Positions 1 through 7,369 of a stretch of DNA of 33,723 bases are shown here, piece after piece. Positions within the stretch are counted from its first letter, which is position 1. Each line of letters opens with the position of its first letter. The stretch is taken from NCBI GenBank assembly GCA_944412445.1, contig CALYBJ010000027.1:1-33723 (forward strand), written 5' to 3'. The translations under genes and the position numbers were made by a program. The stretch is from an uncultured Clostridia bacterium. Lineage in GTDB: Bacteria; Bacillota; Clostridia; Oscillospirales; Acutalibacteraceae. The notes beneath the pieces were generated by a model, which worked only from the letters and a program-made list of their open reading frames with translations, had not been told where the DNA came from and made no database searches.

Positions 1-6
1 TGACAT
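1..6 (-). CDS. Start of a minus-strand gene, probably the IS transposase (partial)
   Basis: Only the ATG (bases 6-4) and one serine codon are in the window. The start is well supported: GGAGG at 18-14 lies seven bases upstream. Its place just inside a terminal-repeat-like sequence suggests a transposase, but no coding sequence is available to test this. Confidence 0.45.
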
Positions 7-10
7 TTTA

Positions 11-55
11 AAACCTCCATTGTGGTGCTTCTATTTTACACCACAACGGAGGTTT
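11..55 (-). promoter_or_regulatory. 17-bp hairpin sequestering the ribosome site of the IS gene
   Basis: Bases 11-27 and 39-55 are inverted repeats with an 11-base loop. The one mismatch (19/47) becomes a G-U pair in minus-strand RNA. The GGAGG at 14-18 is fully paired with CCTCC at 48-52. TTTT follows the stem on the minus strand, so the structure could also terminate incoming transcription. Confidence 0.6.
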
Positions 56-61
56 ACACAA
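33..61 (-). promoter_or_regulatory. Promoter of the IS gene, -10 in the hairpin loop
   Basis: The minus strand reads TTGTGT (61-56), 17 bases, then TAAAAT (38-33). The -35 lies in the terminal repeat, the spacer is exactly one hairpin arm, and the -10 is in the loop. The predicted transcript would start near base 26, at the second arm. Confidence 0.5.
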
Positions 62-83
62 TTTTTGGGACAGTCTCCTCTGT

Positions 84-1010
84 TTATTCCGTTGTAGTAA
101 AGCTTGTTCTTACTGTTTCTCCGCCGCCGCTTATGGTAATATCATGGCTTCCGGCTTTTGTTCTTCCTCCGACTTTCCATGTCCATGTTACTTTTCCGTT
201 TGAGTCCGACACTTTATTTTCCAAGCCGTCAGCTGTGCTTGCAGCCGTAGAATAAAATACAGAAATGCTGTACTCTGTATTCGGCTTGCCCTGAATTGTC
301 AGGCTTGCTTTTTCATTTCTTCCAACCGGAGACGTTACATATAATACTTTAAGATTCTCCGATGATGTCTGAGTTTCCTGCGTTGTGGTTTCTGCTGTTG
401 TCTGTGCAGTTGTTGATACAACTGTTGTCTGCTCTGTTACTGTGGTTTCCCCTGCAAGTATACCGCCTACAGCAAGGTTTTTATTTTCTGTTGTGTTTTC
501 ATTATAATTACCTAAAGCTTCCTCGGTTTCTTGCTCGTCAGGTTCGGTTAATAATTCGCCGTGACTTTCTGTTTCAGTTTCCTGAACGATAACCGCCTTA
601 TCTTCCGTAGAACTCTCATCGCCTGAATTTGAATCACCGTCAGTTAACAAGCTTACCAATAAAGCTATACAGCATAAAACCGTTACCGCAATTTTTACGT
701 ACTTGTTCCAGCCGGAATATTTAAACATAAGGTACAAGCCCACAGGGAAAAACAAAATAAGCATAAGAATAATTCCCCATGTTTGCTTATACCAAACACT
801 GTCGGGATCTATTGCCTTTTGCTCCTGAGTTTTTTTATACGCCCATTTTGCGAATAGTACAATTAATGTTATCGGTAAAAACATAATAGCAAGCAGTATC
901 AATAAACAGCCCGGTCCGTCTTTACTGCCTCCGCTTTTTCCGCCTATATACTTGCTTGCACCTATGTAAAAGCCGTCAATTCTTTTTCCGAATCCAATCC
1001 TAAGCCCCAT
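84..1010 (-). CDS. Membrane-anchored protein with Thr-rich linker and Ig-like C-terminal domain
   Basis: Function is not recognised. The 308-residue product has a short glycine-rich N-terminus and three predicted membrane segments (about 35-56, 78-97 and 104-123). An acidic, Thr/Glu-rich linker follows (about 125-215), then a roughly 85-residue beta-rich domain near the C-terminus that resembles bacterial Ig-like surface modules. The tail should lie outside the membrane. An ATG at 1040 is in frame, but the one at 1010 has the ribosome site (AAGGTGA, about 8 bases upstream) and is preferred. An IS end begins a few bases after the stop; the terminal domain looks complete, so truncation is not evident. 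Confidence 0.6.
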   Translation of the reverse strand: MGLRIGFGKRIDGFYIGASKYIGGKSGGSKDGPGCLLILLAIMFLPITLIVLFAKWAYKKTQEQKAIDPDSVWYKQTWGIILMLILFFPVGLYLMFKYSGWNKYVKIAVTVLCCIALLVSLLTDGDSNSGDESSTEDKAVIVQETETESHGELLTEPDEQETEEALGNYNENTTENKNLAVGGILAGETTVTEQTTVVSTTAQTTAETTTQETQTSSENLKVLYVTSPVGRNEKASLTIQGKPNTEYSISVFYSTAASTADGLENKVSDSNGKVTWTWKVGGRTKAGSHDITISGGGETVRTSFTTTE

Positions 1011-1050
1011 AATTTTACTTTCACCTTCAATTTTCAACATTTACTTATAA

Positions 1051-1079
1051 ATATTACCATATTATAAAATTATCTGCAA
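1051..1079 (-). promoter_or_regulatory. Promoter of the 84-1010 gene
   Basis: The minus strand reads TTGCAG (1079-1074), 17 bases, then TAATAT (1056-1051). It is placed about 40 bases before the chosen start. Confidence 0.5.
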
Positions 1080-1092
1080 GTAAAAAATAGAT

Positions 1093-1132
1093 AAAAAACA
1101 CACCTTTTTGTGTTAACAAAGAGATGTGTTTT
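1093..1132 (-). terminator. Terminator of the ylxM-ffh-rpsP-khpA operon
   Basis: On the minus strand, outer arms AAAACACA (1132-1125) and TGTGTTTT (1102-1095) flank an inner CTTTGT/ACAAA-type stem with loop TAAC. The outer stem runs into six T residues. It lies about 45 bases after the khpA stop. Confidence 0.7.
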
Positions 1133-1176
1133 CCTTTTTTTATTAATATAATGCGGTTGAACTTTTTTACTGATTA

Positions 1177-1410
1177 TCAGTCGATTTCAACCTGGATCTT
1201 CATGTCCTTGCGGTTTGCGGTTGCGCGCATTACAGTTCTGATTGCCTTTGCAATTCTTCCCTGCTTGCCGATTACTCTGCCCATGTCGTCTGCCGCTACA
1301 TGAAGGTGGAATACTACGATTCCCTCTTCGTTTTCGGGATCTGTTGTTACGTTTACCGCTGAAGGATCGTCAACAAGTCCCTTCGCAATTGAAACAAGTA
1401 ATTCTTCCAT
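1177..1410 (-). CDS. khpA: KH-domain RNA-binding protein KhpA
   Basis: Small (77 aa) single KH domain. The GKQG loop at about residues 48-51 within a GRVIGKQGRIAKAIR core is the RNA-contacting GxxG motif. The size and position directly after rpsP match khpA (ylqC) of Firmicutes, which works with KhpB/Jag as an RNA chaperone and affects cell elongation and division in streptococci. A strong AGGAGG site precedes the ATG. It is last in the operon, 21 bases after rpsP, and a terminator follows. In Bacillus the cluster continues to rimM, trmD and rplS; here it stops. Confidence 0.9.
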   Translation of the reverse strand: MEELLVSIAKGLVDDPSAVNVTTDPENEEGIVVFHLHVAADDMGRVIGKQGRIAKAIRTVMRATANRKDMKIQVEID

Positions 1411-1431
1411 TTTATTTCCTCCTGTTTAATA

Positions 1432-1680
1432 TTATTTTTCGATAACTCCCTGTTTCTTGAGAATATCTCTTACTGTATCAGTAGGCTGTGCGCCGTTTGA
1501 TATCCATTTCTTTGCCGCTTCTGCGTCAATTTTTACCGTTGCAGGCTCTGTTGTAGGATTGTAGTATCCGATCTCCTCGATAAATCTGCCGTCACGGGGA
1601 TATCTTGAATCCGCTACTACTACACGATAGAACGGAGCCTTTTTTGCGCCCATACGACGAAGTCTGATTTTTACTGCCAT
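1432..1680 (-). CDS. rpsP: 30S ribosomal protein S16
   Basis: An 82-residue protein starting [11 protein letters not shown], the classic S16 N-terminus, followed by the conserved AP(F)YRVVVADSR segment and a C-terminal region rich in Lys and Ala. S16 is an early-assembling small-subunit protein that binds 16S rRNA. A longer reading to 1725 exists, but a GGAGG site immediately before 1680 and family length fix the start. It sits between ffh and khpA in the usual Firmicute order. Confidence 0.96.
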   Translation of the reverse strand: MAVKIRLRRMGAKKAPFYRVVVADSRYPRDGRFIEEIGYYNPTTEPATVKIDAEAAKKWISNGAQPTDTVRDILKKQGVIEK

Positions 1681-1761
1681 TTTAAGTTTACCTCCGAATT
1701 TGTTTTTTATTATATGTCCAAACACAGTTTTGTTTGTGTGTTCTGAAACCTTATTAAATTT

Positions 1762-3120
1762 TTACATGGGCATTCCCGGGAAGCCTCCGCCGCCCATCAT
1801 TCCCTGCATTCTTCTCATTTTCTTTTTGCTGCCCTTGCCGGTCATCTGCTTGAACATTTTCTGCATCTGCCTGTACTGGCTTAACAGCTTGTTTACATCC
1901 TCAACCTGCATTCCGCAGCCTGCCGCAATTCTGCGCTTTCTTGAGGGATTTATTATATCGGGATTCTCTCTCTCCTTGGGAGTCATTGAATATATGATTG
2001 CCGCCGTCTTGTCAAGCTGTCTGTCGTCTATATCCGCGTCCTTTATTTTCTTTCCTACGCCGGGTATCATCGACAGTATATCCTTCATGGAACCCATCTT
2101 TTTAACTTCCGCAAGCTGTGACAAAAGGTCGTTTAAATCGAATTTGTTTCTTCTGAGCTTTTCCTCAAGCTCAAGAGCCTTTTTTTCATCAAGGGTCTGC
2201 TCCGCCTTTTCTATAAGGGACAAAACATCCCCCATACCCAGTATTCTCGACGCCATTCTCTCCGGGTGGAACACATCCAGATCGTCAAGCTTTTCACCGA
2301 CACCCACAAACTTTATGGGCTTTCCTGTTATGGCTCTTGCGGAAAGCGCCGCACCGCCTCTTGTATCGCCGTCAAGCTTTGTTAAAACAAGTCCGTCTAT
2401 TCCCAGTGCGTCGTTAAAGGTTGACGCTACATTTACCGCGTCCTGTCCCGTCATGGCGTCTACTACAAGGAGTATTTCATGGGGCTTTACTTCGGTTTTG
2501 ATGTTTTTAAGCTCCTGCATAAGCTGCTCGTCTATATGAAGACGGCCGGCAGTATCAAGGAACACATAGTCATAGCCCTTGTCCTTAGCAAGCTTTACCG
2601 CTTCCTTGGCTATGGTTACGGGATTTGTATTTCCCATTTCAAACACGGGAACTCCCGCCTGTTCACCTACCACCTGCAGCTGTTTTATGGCGGCGGGTCT
2701 GTATACGTCGCAGGCTACCAAAAGAGGTCTGTGACCCTGCTTTTTAAGCATTTTTGTAATTTTCGCGCTGTGGGTTGTTTTACCTGAACCCTGAAGTCCG
2801 CACATCATTACTATTGTAGGCGGATGTGAAGCGCTTGCAAGCTTCGACTGGGTGCCTCCCATTAAAGCCGTCAGCTCTTCGTTTACTATTTTAATTACCA
2901 TCTGAGCCGGCGTAAGAGATTCCATTACCTTTTCGCCTATGGCTTTGGCTGTTACCGAATTTGTAAAATCTTTAGCGACCTTGTAGCTTACGTCTGCTTC
3001 AAGAAGTGCCAGTCTTACTTCCCTCATGGCTTCCTTTACATCAGCCTCGGTAAGACTGCCCTTGTTCTTAAGCTTTTTAAACGCCGCCTCAAGTTTATCT
3101 GAAAGTCCTTCAAATGCCAT
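1762..3120 (-). CDS. ffh: Signal recognition particle GTPase Ffh
   Basis: The 452-residue product is the SRP54 homolog that binds signal peptides and 4.5S/6S SRP RNA and delivers nascent membrane proteins to FtsY. It has the N-terminal helical bundle, the G domain with P-loop GLQGSGKT (about 108-115), DTAGR and TKLDGD motifs, then a Met-rich M domain. The RNA-binding segment SRKRRIAAGCG and a methionine-dense, glycine-rich tail are visible. The start at 3120 (MAFEGL) matches the family and has AGAGGT upstream; an in-frame upstream extension to 3186 is only an overlap with ylxM. It follows ylxM by 16 bases, typical of this operon. Confidence 0.96.
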   Translation of the reverse strand: MAFEGLSDKLEAAFKKLKNKGSLTEADVKEAMREVRLALLEADVSYKVAKDFTNSVTAKAIGEKVMESLTPAQMVIKIVNEELTALMGGTQSKLASASHPPTIVMMCGLQGSGKTTHSAKITKMLKKQGHRPLLVACDVYRPAAIKQLQVVGEQAGVPVFEMGNTNPVTIAKEAVKLAKDKGYDYVFLDTAGRLHIDEQLMQELKNIKTEVKPHEILLVVDAMTGQDAVNVASTFNDALGIDGLVLTKLDGDTRGGAALSARAITGKPIKFVGVGEKLDDLDVFHPERMASRILGMGDVLSLIEKAEQTLDEKKALELEEKLRRNKFDLNDLLSQLAEVKKMGSMKDILSMIPGVGKKIKDADIDDRQLDKTAAIIYSMTPKERENPDIINPSRKRRIAAGCGMQVEDVNKLLSQYRQMQKMFKQMTGKGSKKKMRRMQGMMGGGGFPGMPM

Positions 3121-3136
3121 GTGATTACCTCTTAAC

Positions 3137-3511
3137 TTATACTGCTTCCGGATCGGAAAGCTCGGCGCAGATGGACTGGATTTCAACCGTCAAATCGTTA
3201 ATCTCCCTGGATAAGCCGCATTTAAGGTTTTCCTCGTTGATAACGGACGCCTTTTTGCTTATTTTTTCCAAACCTGCGTTTACCTTCTCAAACCTTTTTA
3301 CAAAGCCCAGCCGCTCTTCCATCTCTGTCAGCTGGCTCTCCGCTCTTTTAATGGCGTCTCTTACGCCCTGCCTTGTTATTCCTACATTCTCAGCTATTTC
3401 GGCAAGGGATAAGTCATCATTATAATAAAAATCAATAAAATCACGCTGTTTTTCCGTAAGCATATCGCCGTAAAAATCAAGCAGCATAATCATCTGTAGA
3501 TTTTTTGCCAT
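3137..3511 (-). CDS. ylxM: YlxM family HTH protein
   Basis: The 124-residue product matches the YlxM/p13 family, whose gene nearly always precedes ffh. YlxM is a sigma-70 region 4-like helix-turn-helix protein reported to modulate SRP GTPase activity in streptococci. The HTH is at about residues 18-63 (LTEKQRDFIDFYYNDDLSL..IAENVGITRQGVRD). The C-terminal half is a charged helix. The ATG at 3511 has GAAGGTGAG 6-7 bases upstream; a GTG at 3520 overlaps that site and is less likely. It is the first gene of the operon under a perfect consensus promoter. Confidence 0.88.
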   Translation of the reverse strand: MAKNLQMIMLLDFYGDMLTEKQRDFIDFYYNDDLSLAEIAENVGITRQGVRDAIKRAESQLTEMEERLGFVKRFEKVNAGLEKISKKASVINEENLKCGLSREINDLTVEIQSICAELSDPEAV

Positions 3512-3526
3512 TATTCTCACCTTCGG

Positions 3527-3554
3527 AGCTGTAAAGTTTTTTTGGTTTACAGCT
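3527..3554 (-). promoter_or_regulatory. Stem-loop at the predicted 5' end of the ylxM-ffh mRNA
   Basis: Bases 3527-3535 (agctgtaaa) and 3546-3554 (tttacagct) form a perfect 9-bp stem with a 10-base loop. The predicted transcription start is at about 3552-3553, so the mRNA would begin almost flush with the stem. The ribosome site follows directly after it. Confidence 0.6.
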
Positions 3555-3558
3555 TGGT

Positions 3559-3587
3559 ATTATACTAAATAAATCCGAAGTTGTCAA
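3559..3587 (-). promoter_or_regulatory. Perfect consensus sigma-A promoter of ylxM-ffh-rpsP-khpA
   Basis: The minus strand reads TTGACA (3587-3582), exactly 17 bases, then TATAAT (3564-3559). Both hexamers match consensus. It lies between the mutS2 stop and the ylxM start. Confidence 0.88.
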
Positions 3588-3619
3588 TACTTTATTGTAA
3601 TTTTTTCGACCTGATTTAA

Positions 3620-6007
3620 TTATTTTAAAGTGGCTATGGTTACTCCGTTTTCGCCCTCTCCGAAGGTTCCCAGCCTGTAAGATTTTACCTGGGGATGCTT
3701 TTTTAAATGCTGCTGCACCGCCGCTCTCAAGGCTCCCGTGCCTTTTCCGTGAATAATGGTAACCTCCGGCAGTCCTGACATCACCATGCTGTCAAGGAAC
3801 AAGTCAAGGGTCATTATGGCTTCCTCTACCGTAAGCCCTCTTAAATCGCATCTTGTATCCGACGCCGCAGTAAGCCTGCTTTCGGTGGATTTTCTCATAA
3901 CGGCGTCTTTTTTCAGGGAAGCCTTTTTTTCAATAAGCCGCAAATCCTCGGTTTTTACCCTCATTTTCAGACCGCCCACCTGAATCTCCGCACTGCCGTT
4001 TTTATCGGCCAGGGACAGTACTGTGCCCTGACTGCTCATACCCTTTATTTTTACGCTGTCGCCCGGCTGAATAGGTCTTGACGGTTGATAGTCATCATCC
4101 TCCGCATTTACTCCGAATACGGGGTCCGAAGCGGCGTCTACGCTTCCCAGTCCTCTTCTTATCTTCGAGCGCATTTCGTTTAAGGCGTCGGCGTTTGAGC
4201 TTTTGGATTTTAGCTCTTTTTTCATTTTTTCTATCTCCGCCATCAGTGCGTTTGCTTCCCGTCTTGAATTTTCCACAAGCCGCATCGCTTCCGATTTCGC
4301 ACGGTCGATTTCCTTTCTGCCCTGCTCCTCGATTTTGGCAAGCTTTATTTCGGACTGCTTTTTAAGATTTTCGTTTTCTATCCGAAGCTCTCTTGCGGCT
4401 TCCTTTTCTTTCTCCATTTCCAGCCTGCGCTGTTCCAGTGTATCAACAACATCCTCGAATCTTGTGTTTTCGGAGGATACAAGCTCCTTCGCCCTGTTTA
4501 TTATATCCTCCCCTATTCCCAGCTTTTCGGAAATGGCAAAGGCGTTTGACCGTCCCGGAACTCCTATTAACAGTCTGTATGTGGGCTTTAATGTAGCCAC
4601 ATTAAATTCACAGCTGCCGTTTTCTACTCCCGGCGTCTGAAGGGCATAAGCTTTCAGCTCCGCATAGTGTGTGGTAGCTCCTATTTTTGCTCCGCAGGAA
4701 TTTAACTTTTCCAGTATCGCCATGGCAAGAGCCGCTCCCTCAACCGGGTCCGTTCCCGCTCCCAGCTCGTCTATAAGCACAAGGCTCTCGCTGTCCGCTT
4801 CCTTTATAATATTAACTATATTAACCATGTGTGATGAAAATGTGGACAGCGACTGCTCTATGCTCTGCTCGTCGCCTATATCCGCGAAAACCTTTTTGAA
4901 TACGCATACACGGCTTTCGTCTCCCGCAGGTATCATCAGTCCGCACATTGCCATTAAGGTAAGCAGTCCGATTGTTTTTATGGATACTGTTTTTCCTCCG
5001 GTGTTGGGTCCCGTTATTACAAGGGTATCAAAGCCCGTCCCCAGCTCAATATCCACGGGAACAACCTTTTTTCCGTCAAGAAGAGGGTGCCTTGCTTTTT
5101 TCAGAACGGTTACTCCCTCTTCATTGAGAACAGGAACACCGGCTTTCATTTTATACGCAAGCTGAGCCTTGGCGAATATTAAATTAAGCTCCAGCACACA
5201 TTCATAGCTGTATTTCAGCTCGTCGGCATAGCTTCCCGCTTCCGCCGAAAGCTCCGTTAATATTCTTTCGATTTCGTCCTGCTCCTTGCCCTTTAAAACC
5301 CGTATTTCGTTATTCGCCTCAACTACCCCCATTGGCTCCACAAACACCGTGGCGCCGCTTGAGGAGGTGTCGTGCACAAGGCCCGCTATCTGGCTTCTGA
5401 ACTCCGCTTTTACGGGCACTACATATCTGCCGTTTCTCTGGGTGACAATCGCGTCCTGAAGACATTTCTGATATGTCTGGGAGCGTATTATTCCGTCAAG
5501 CTTTTCCCTGATTCTCATTGACTGCTGACGCATTTTTCTTCTTATATCCGCAAGAGCCGGAGAAGCGTTGTCGGCGATTTCCTCTTCGGATATTATCGCG
5601 GAGGATATTTTTGTTTCAAAATATTTGTTGGGTCTGAGCCCCCCGAAATATACATCTATTGAAAGGCTTTTGTCATAGGACTGATTGCCTCTCCACTCGG
5701 AAAGGGATCTAATAACTCTTAAATCCTCACCTATATCAAGAAGCTCCCTTGGGGTAAGCACTCCTCCGGCTGCGGCTCTTGCCGCCGAATTGTTTACATT
5801 TTTAACAGAACCGAAGGACGGCCCTCCGAATTTGGCAAGCATTATATACGCTTCCTCAGTTTTAGCCAGCTCGCTTTTTGCCGTGGCAAAATCTGTCTGT
5901 GGCTCCAGCTTCAAAGCCATTTCCCTGCTGTCCGCGCAGGAAGTAAGCTCCGACAGCATTTCCAGCACCTTGTCAAGCTCCAAAGCCTTATAATGTCTGT
6001 TCAGCAT
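3620..6007 (-). CDS. mutS2: Endonuclease MutS2 / RqcU
   Basis: A 795-residue MutS2. The family suppresses recombination in some bacteria and in Bacillus acts as a ribosome collision splitter. Visible parts: an N-terminal core, the ABC-type ATPase with Walker A GPNTGGKT (about 333-340) and the LIDELGAGTDP Walker B/signature region, a long charged coiled coil (about 510-620), and a C-terminal Smr domain (about 715-795) with DLRG and HGKGTG. The usual LDLR motif of Smr nucleases reads CDLR here. The start at 6007 has GGTGAG upstream and fits MutS2 N-termini better than 6034. A terminator-like hairpin ends 28 bases before the start. Confidence 0.94.
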   Translation of the reverse strand: MLNRHYKALELDKVLEMLSELTSCADSREMALKLEPQTDFATAKSELAKTEEAYIMLAKFGGPSFGSVKNVNNSAARAAAGGVLTPRELLDIGEDLRVIRSLSEWRGNQSYDKSLSIDVYFGGLRPNKYFETKISSAIISEEEIADNASPALADIRRKMRQQSMRIREKLDGIIRSQTYQKCLQDAIVTQRNGRYVVPVKAEFRSQIAGLVHDTSSSGATVFVEPMGVVEANNEIRVLKGKEQDEIERILTELSAEAGSYADELKYSYECVLELNLIFAKAQLAYKMKAGVPVLNEEGVTVLKKARHPLLDGKKVVPVDIELGTGFDTLVITGPNTGGKTVSIKTIGLLTLMAMCGLMIPAGDESRVCVFKKVFADIGDEQSIEQSLSTFSSHMVNIVNIIKEADSESLVLIDELGAGTDPVEGAALAMAILEKLNSCGAKIGATTHYAELKAYALQTPGVENGSCEFNVATLKPTYRLLIGVPGRSNAFAISEKLGIGEDIINRAKELVSSENTRFEDVVDTLEQRRLEMEKEKEAARELRIENENLKKQSEIKLAKIEEQGRKEIDRAKSEAMRLVENSRREANALMAEIEKMKKELKSKSSNADALNEMRSKIRRGLGSVDAASDPVFGVNAEDDDYQPSRPIQPGDSVKIKGMSSQGTVLSLADKNGSAEIQVGGLKMRVKTEDLRLIEKKASLKKDAVMRKSTESRLTAASDTRCDLRGLTVEEAIMTLDLFLDSMVMSGLPEVTIIHGKGTGALRAAVQQHLKKHPQVKSYRLGTFGEGENGVTIATLK

Positions 6008-6035
6008 TTTTCTCACCGCCGTTTTCCTTAACATT

Positions 6036-6069
6036 AAAAAAGGCGCGTCACGCCTTGACGCAACACGCC
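6036..6069 (-). terminator. Hairpin with U-tract between galK and mutS2
   Basis: On the minus strand, GGCGTGTTGCGTC (6069-6057) can pair with GGCGTGACGCGCC (6054-6042) using several G-U pairs, giving a 11-13 bp GC-rich stem. Six T residues follow at 6041-6036. It lies 14 bases after the galK stop and 28 bases before the mutS2 ATG. Confidence 0.75.
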
Positions 6070-6082
6070 GTAAAGTTTTTTA

Positions 6083-7366
6083 TTACTTAATCTCTGTTCC
6101 GCCTACGGGTCTTATATTGAGAACATAGCAGGCTCCGCTTCCGAACACGGACTCTATCGCCTGTTTGTATTCATCAAGAAGCTCATTGGGAACAAACGCC
6201 TGAATAGTTCCCGCAAAGCCGCCGCCGTGTACACGCCACGCTCCCTTGCCTCTCAATATGTAATCGCTTATGGCAAGCGCTACCGAAACAGGCTGGGACA
6301 AGGGCTGTTTTGCAGAGAAAACATTTTGATTATACATATATGAAGAAAAGCCGCTTTCCGTTATTATGCTCTTAAATTCTTCAAAATTGCCCTTTTCAAG
6401 AGCCGCAGCGGCCTTTGTTACTCTGTTGTTTTCTCCGTAGAAATGAAGTCCTCTGAGCAGGCATCTGTCTCCGGCTTTCTCTCTTACCGTGGGAAGATTC
6501 TTAACAAACTCTTCTTCGCTTACCTCTCTCAACGCTGACTTTCCGAAGCAGGACGCCGCCTTTTCCATTTCTATCCTGATAGCTGCGTATTCATCTGTTA
6601 AATCCGCATGATCAGCTCTTGTGTCAACGATGCAAAGCTTGTGTCCGCATGAGGAAAAATCAAACTCGACAGGCTCGATTACGGGCTTTTCGTTATCAGC
6701 GAAATCAATTTTTACAAAGCTTCCTACAGAACAAGCCATCTGATCCATAAGTCCGCAGGGCTTATCGAAAAATACATTTTCGGCGTACTGAGCGATCTGA
6801 GCTATCTCGACGGCGGACACTTTTCCGTCATTGTAAAGATAGTTCATTACGGTTCCCACAAGCACCTCAAATGCCGCAGAGGACGAAAGTCCCGAACCTG
6901 ACAGTACCTGAGTCATTGTGGCGGCATCAAAGCCTCCTACATTATAGCCTCTGTTTTTGAAGCCTGCGCACACGCCTCTTATAAGTCCCTTTGACTTGCC
7001 GTATTCCTCCTGATGAGGCTCAAGGTCGGTTACATCGATTATATCAATTTTATCATACTCGGCAGACTTAACCCTTACAATATTTTCATCGTTTACTGCC
7101 GCCGCCGCAACAGCGTCAAGATTAATTGCCGCCGCCATAACCTTGCCTCTGTTATGATCCGTATGATTGCCGCATACCTCGGTTCTTCCGGGAGCAGAGA
7201 AAAATCTTATCTCTCTGTCCGGATTGTAAAGGGAGCAGAAAAGCTCGGCGATTTTAACATATCTCTCCTTCTGCTTTTCTACCTCTTCCGGAGTAAAATA
7301 TATCTTACTCATTATCTCGTCATACTGGCCTGAATAAATTTTACTGATTGCTGATTCTTTGGACAT
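6083..7366 (-). CDS. galK: Galactokinase (GHMP kinase)
   Basis: The 427-residue product should phosphorylate galactose at C1 with ATP in the Leloir pathway. GHMP kinase motifs are in order: the galactokinase signature APGRTEVCGNHTDHNRG (about 58-74), the phosphate-binding LSGSGLSSSAA (about 155-165), and motif 3 GGGFAGTIQAF (about 381-391). GLMDQMAC, with the catalytic Asp region, is also present. It is longer than E. coli GalK (382 aa), with extra N-terminal residues. The GGGAGA ribosome site lies within the end of the upstream TVP38-like gene, 3 bases apart, so the two are co-transcribed. Other galactose genes are not nearby, so another sugar kinase within GHMP cannot be excluded. Confidence 0.86.
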   Translation of the reverse strand: MSKESAISKIYSGQYDEIMSKIYFTPEEVEKQKERYVKIAELFCSLYNPDREIRFFSAPGRTEVCGNHTDHNRGKVMAAAINLDAVAAAAVNDENIVRVKSAEYDKIDIIDVTDLEPHQEEYGKSKGLIRGVCAGFKNRGYNVGGFDAATMTQVLSGSGLSSSAAFEVLVGTVMNYLYNDGKVSAVEIAQIAQYAENVFFDKPCGLMDQMACSVGSFVKIDFADNEKPVIEPVEFDFSSCGHKLCIVDTRADHADLTDEYAAIRIEMEKAASCFGKSALREVSEEEFVKNLPTVREKAGDRCLLRGLHFYGENNRVTKAAAALEKGNFEEFKSIITESGFSSYMYNQNVFSAKQPLSQPVSVALAISDYILRGKGAWRVHGGGFAGTIQAFVPNELLDEYKQAIESVFGSGACYVLNIRPVGGTEIK

Positions 7367-7369
7367 TTG

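Larger units (their letters stand above)
1..77 (-). mobile_element. Partial IS256-family-like insertion sequence end
   Basis: Read on the minus strand, bases 77 to 53 form a candidate terminal inverted repeat that starts GAGACTGTCCC and ends in AATTGTGTAAA. The AATTGTGTAAA core matches what I remember of the IS256/Mutator terminal repeat. Inside it lie a promoter, a 17-bp inverted repeat, a GGAGG ribosome site and an ATG at base 6. The outer edge falls about 7 bp past the stop codon of the 84-1010 gene. The other end, the transposase body and the target duplication are outside the window, so the family call rests on the end sequence and layout only. Confidence 0.55.

Noticed and set aside
1700..2539. 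A 279-codon open frame on the plus strand opposite ffh
   Set aside because: It is antisense to a clearly coding conserved gene, is rich in Ser, Phe and Leu as expected of a shadow frame, and lacks a ribosome site.
4203..5165. Open frames opposite mutS2
   Set aside because: Composition (Ser/Phe-rich) and full overlap with a conserved gene mark them as shadows.
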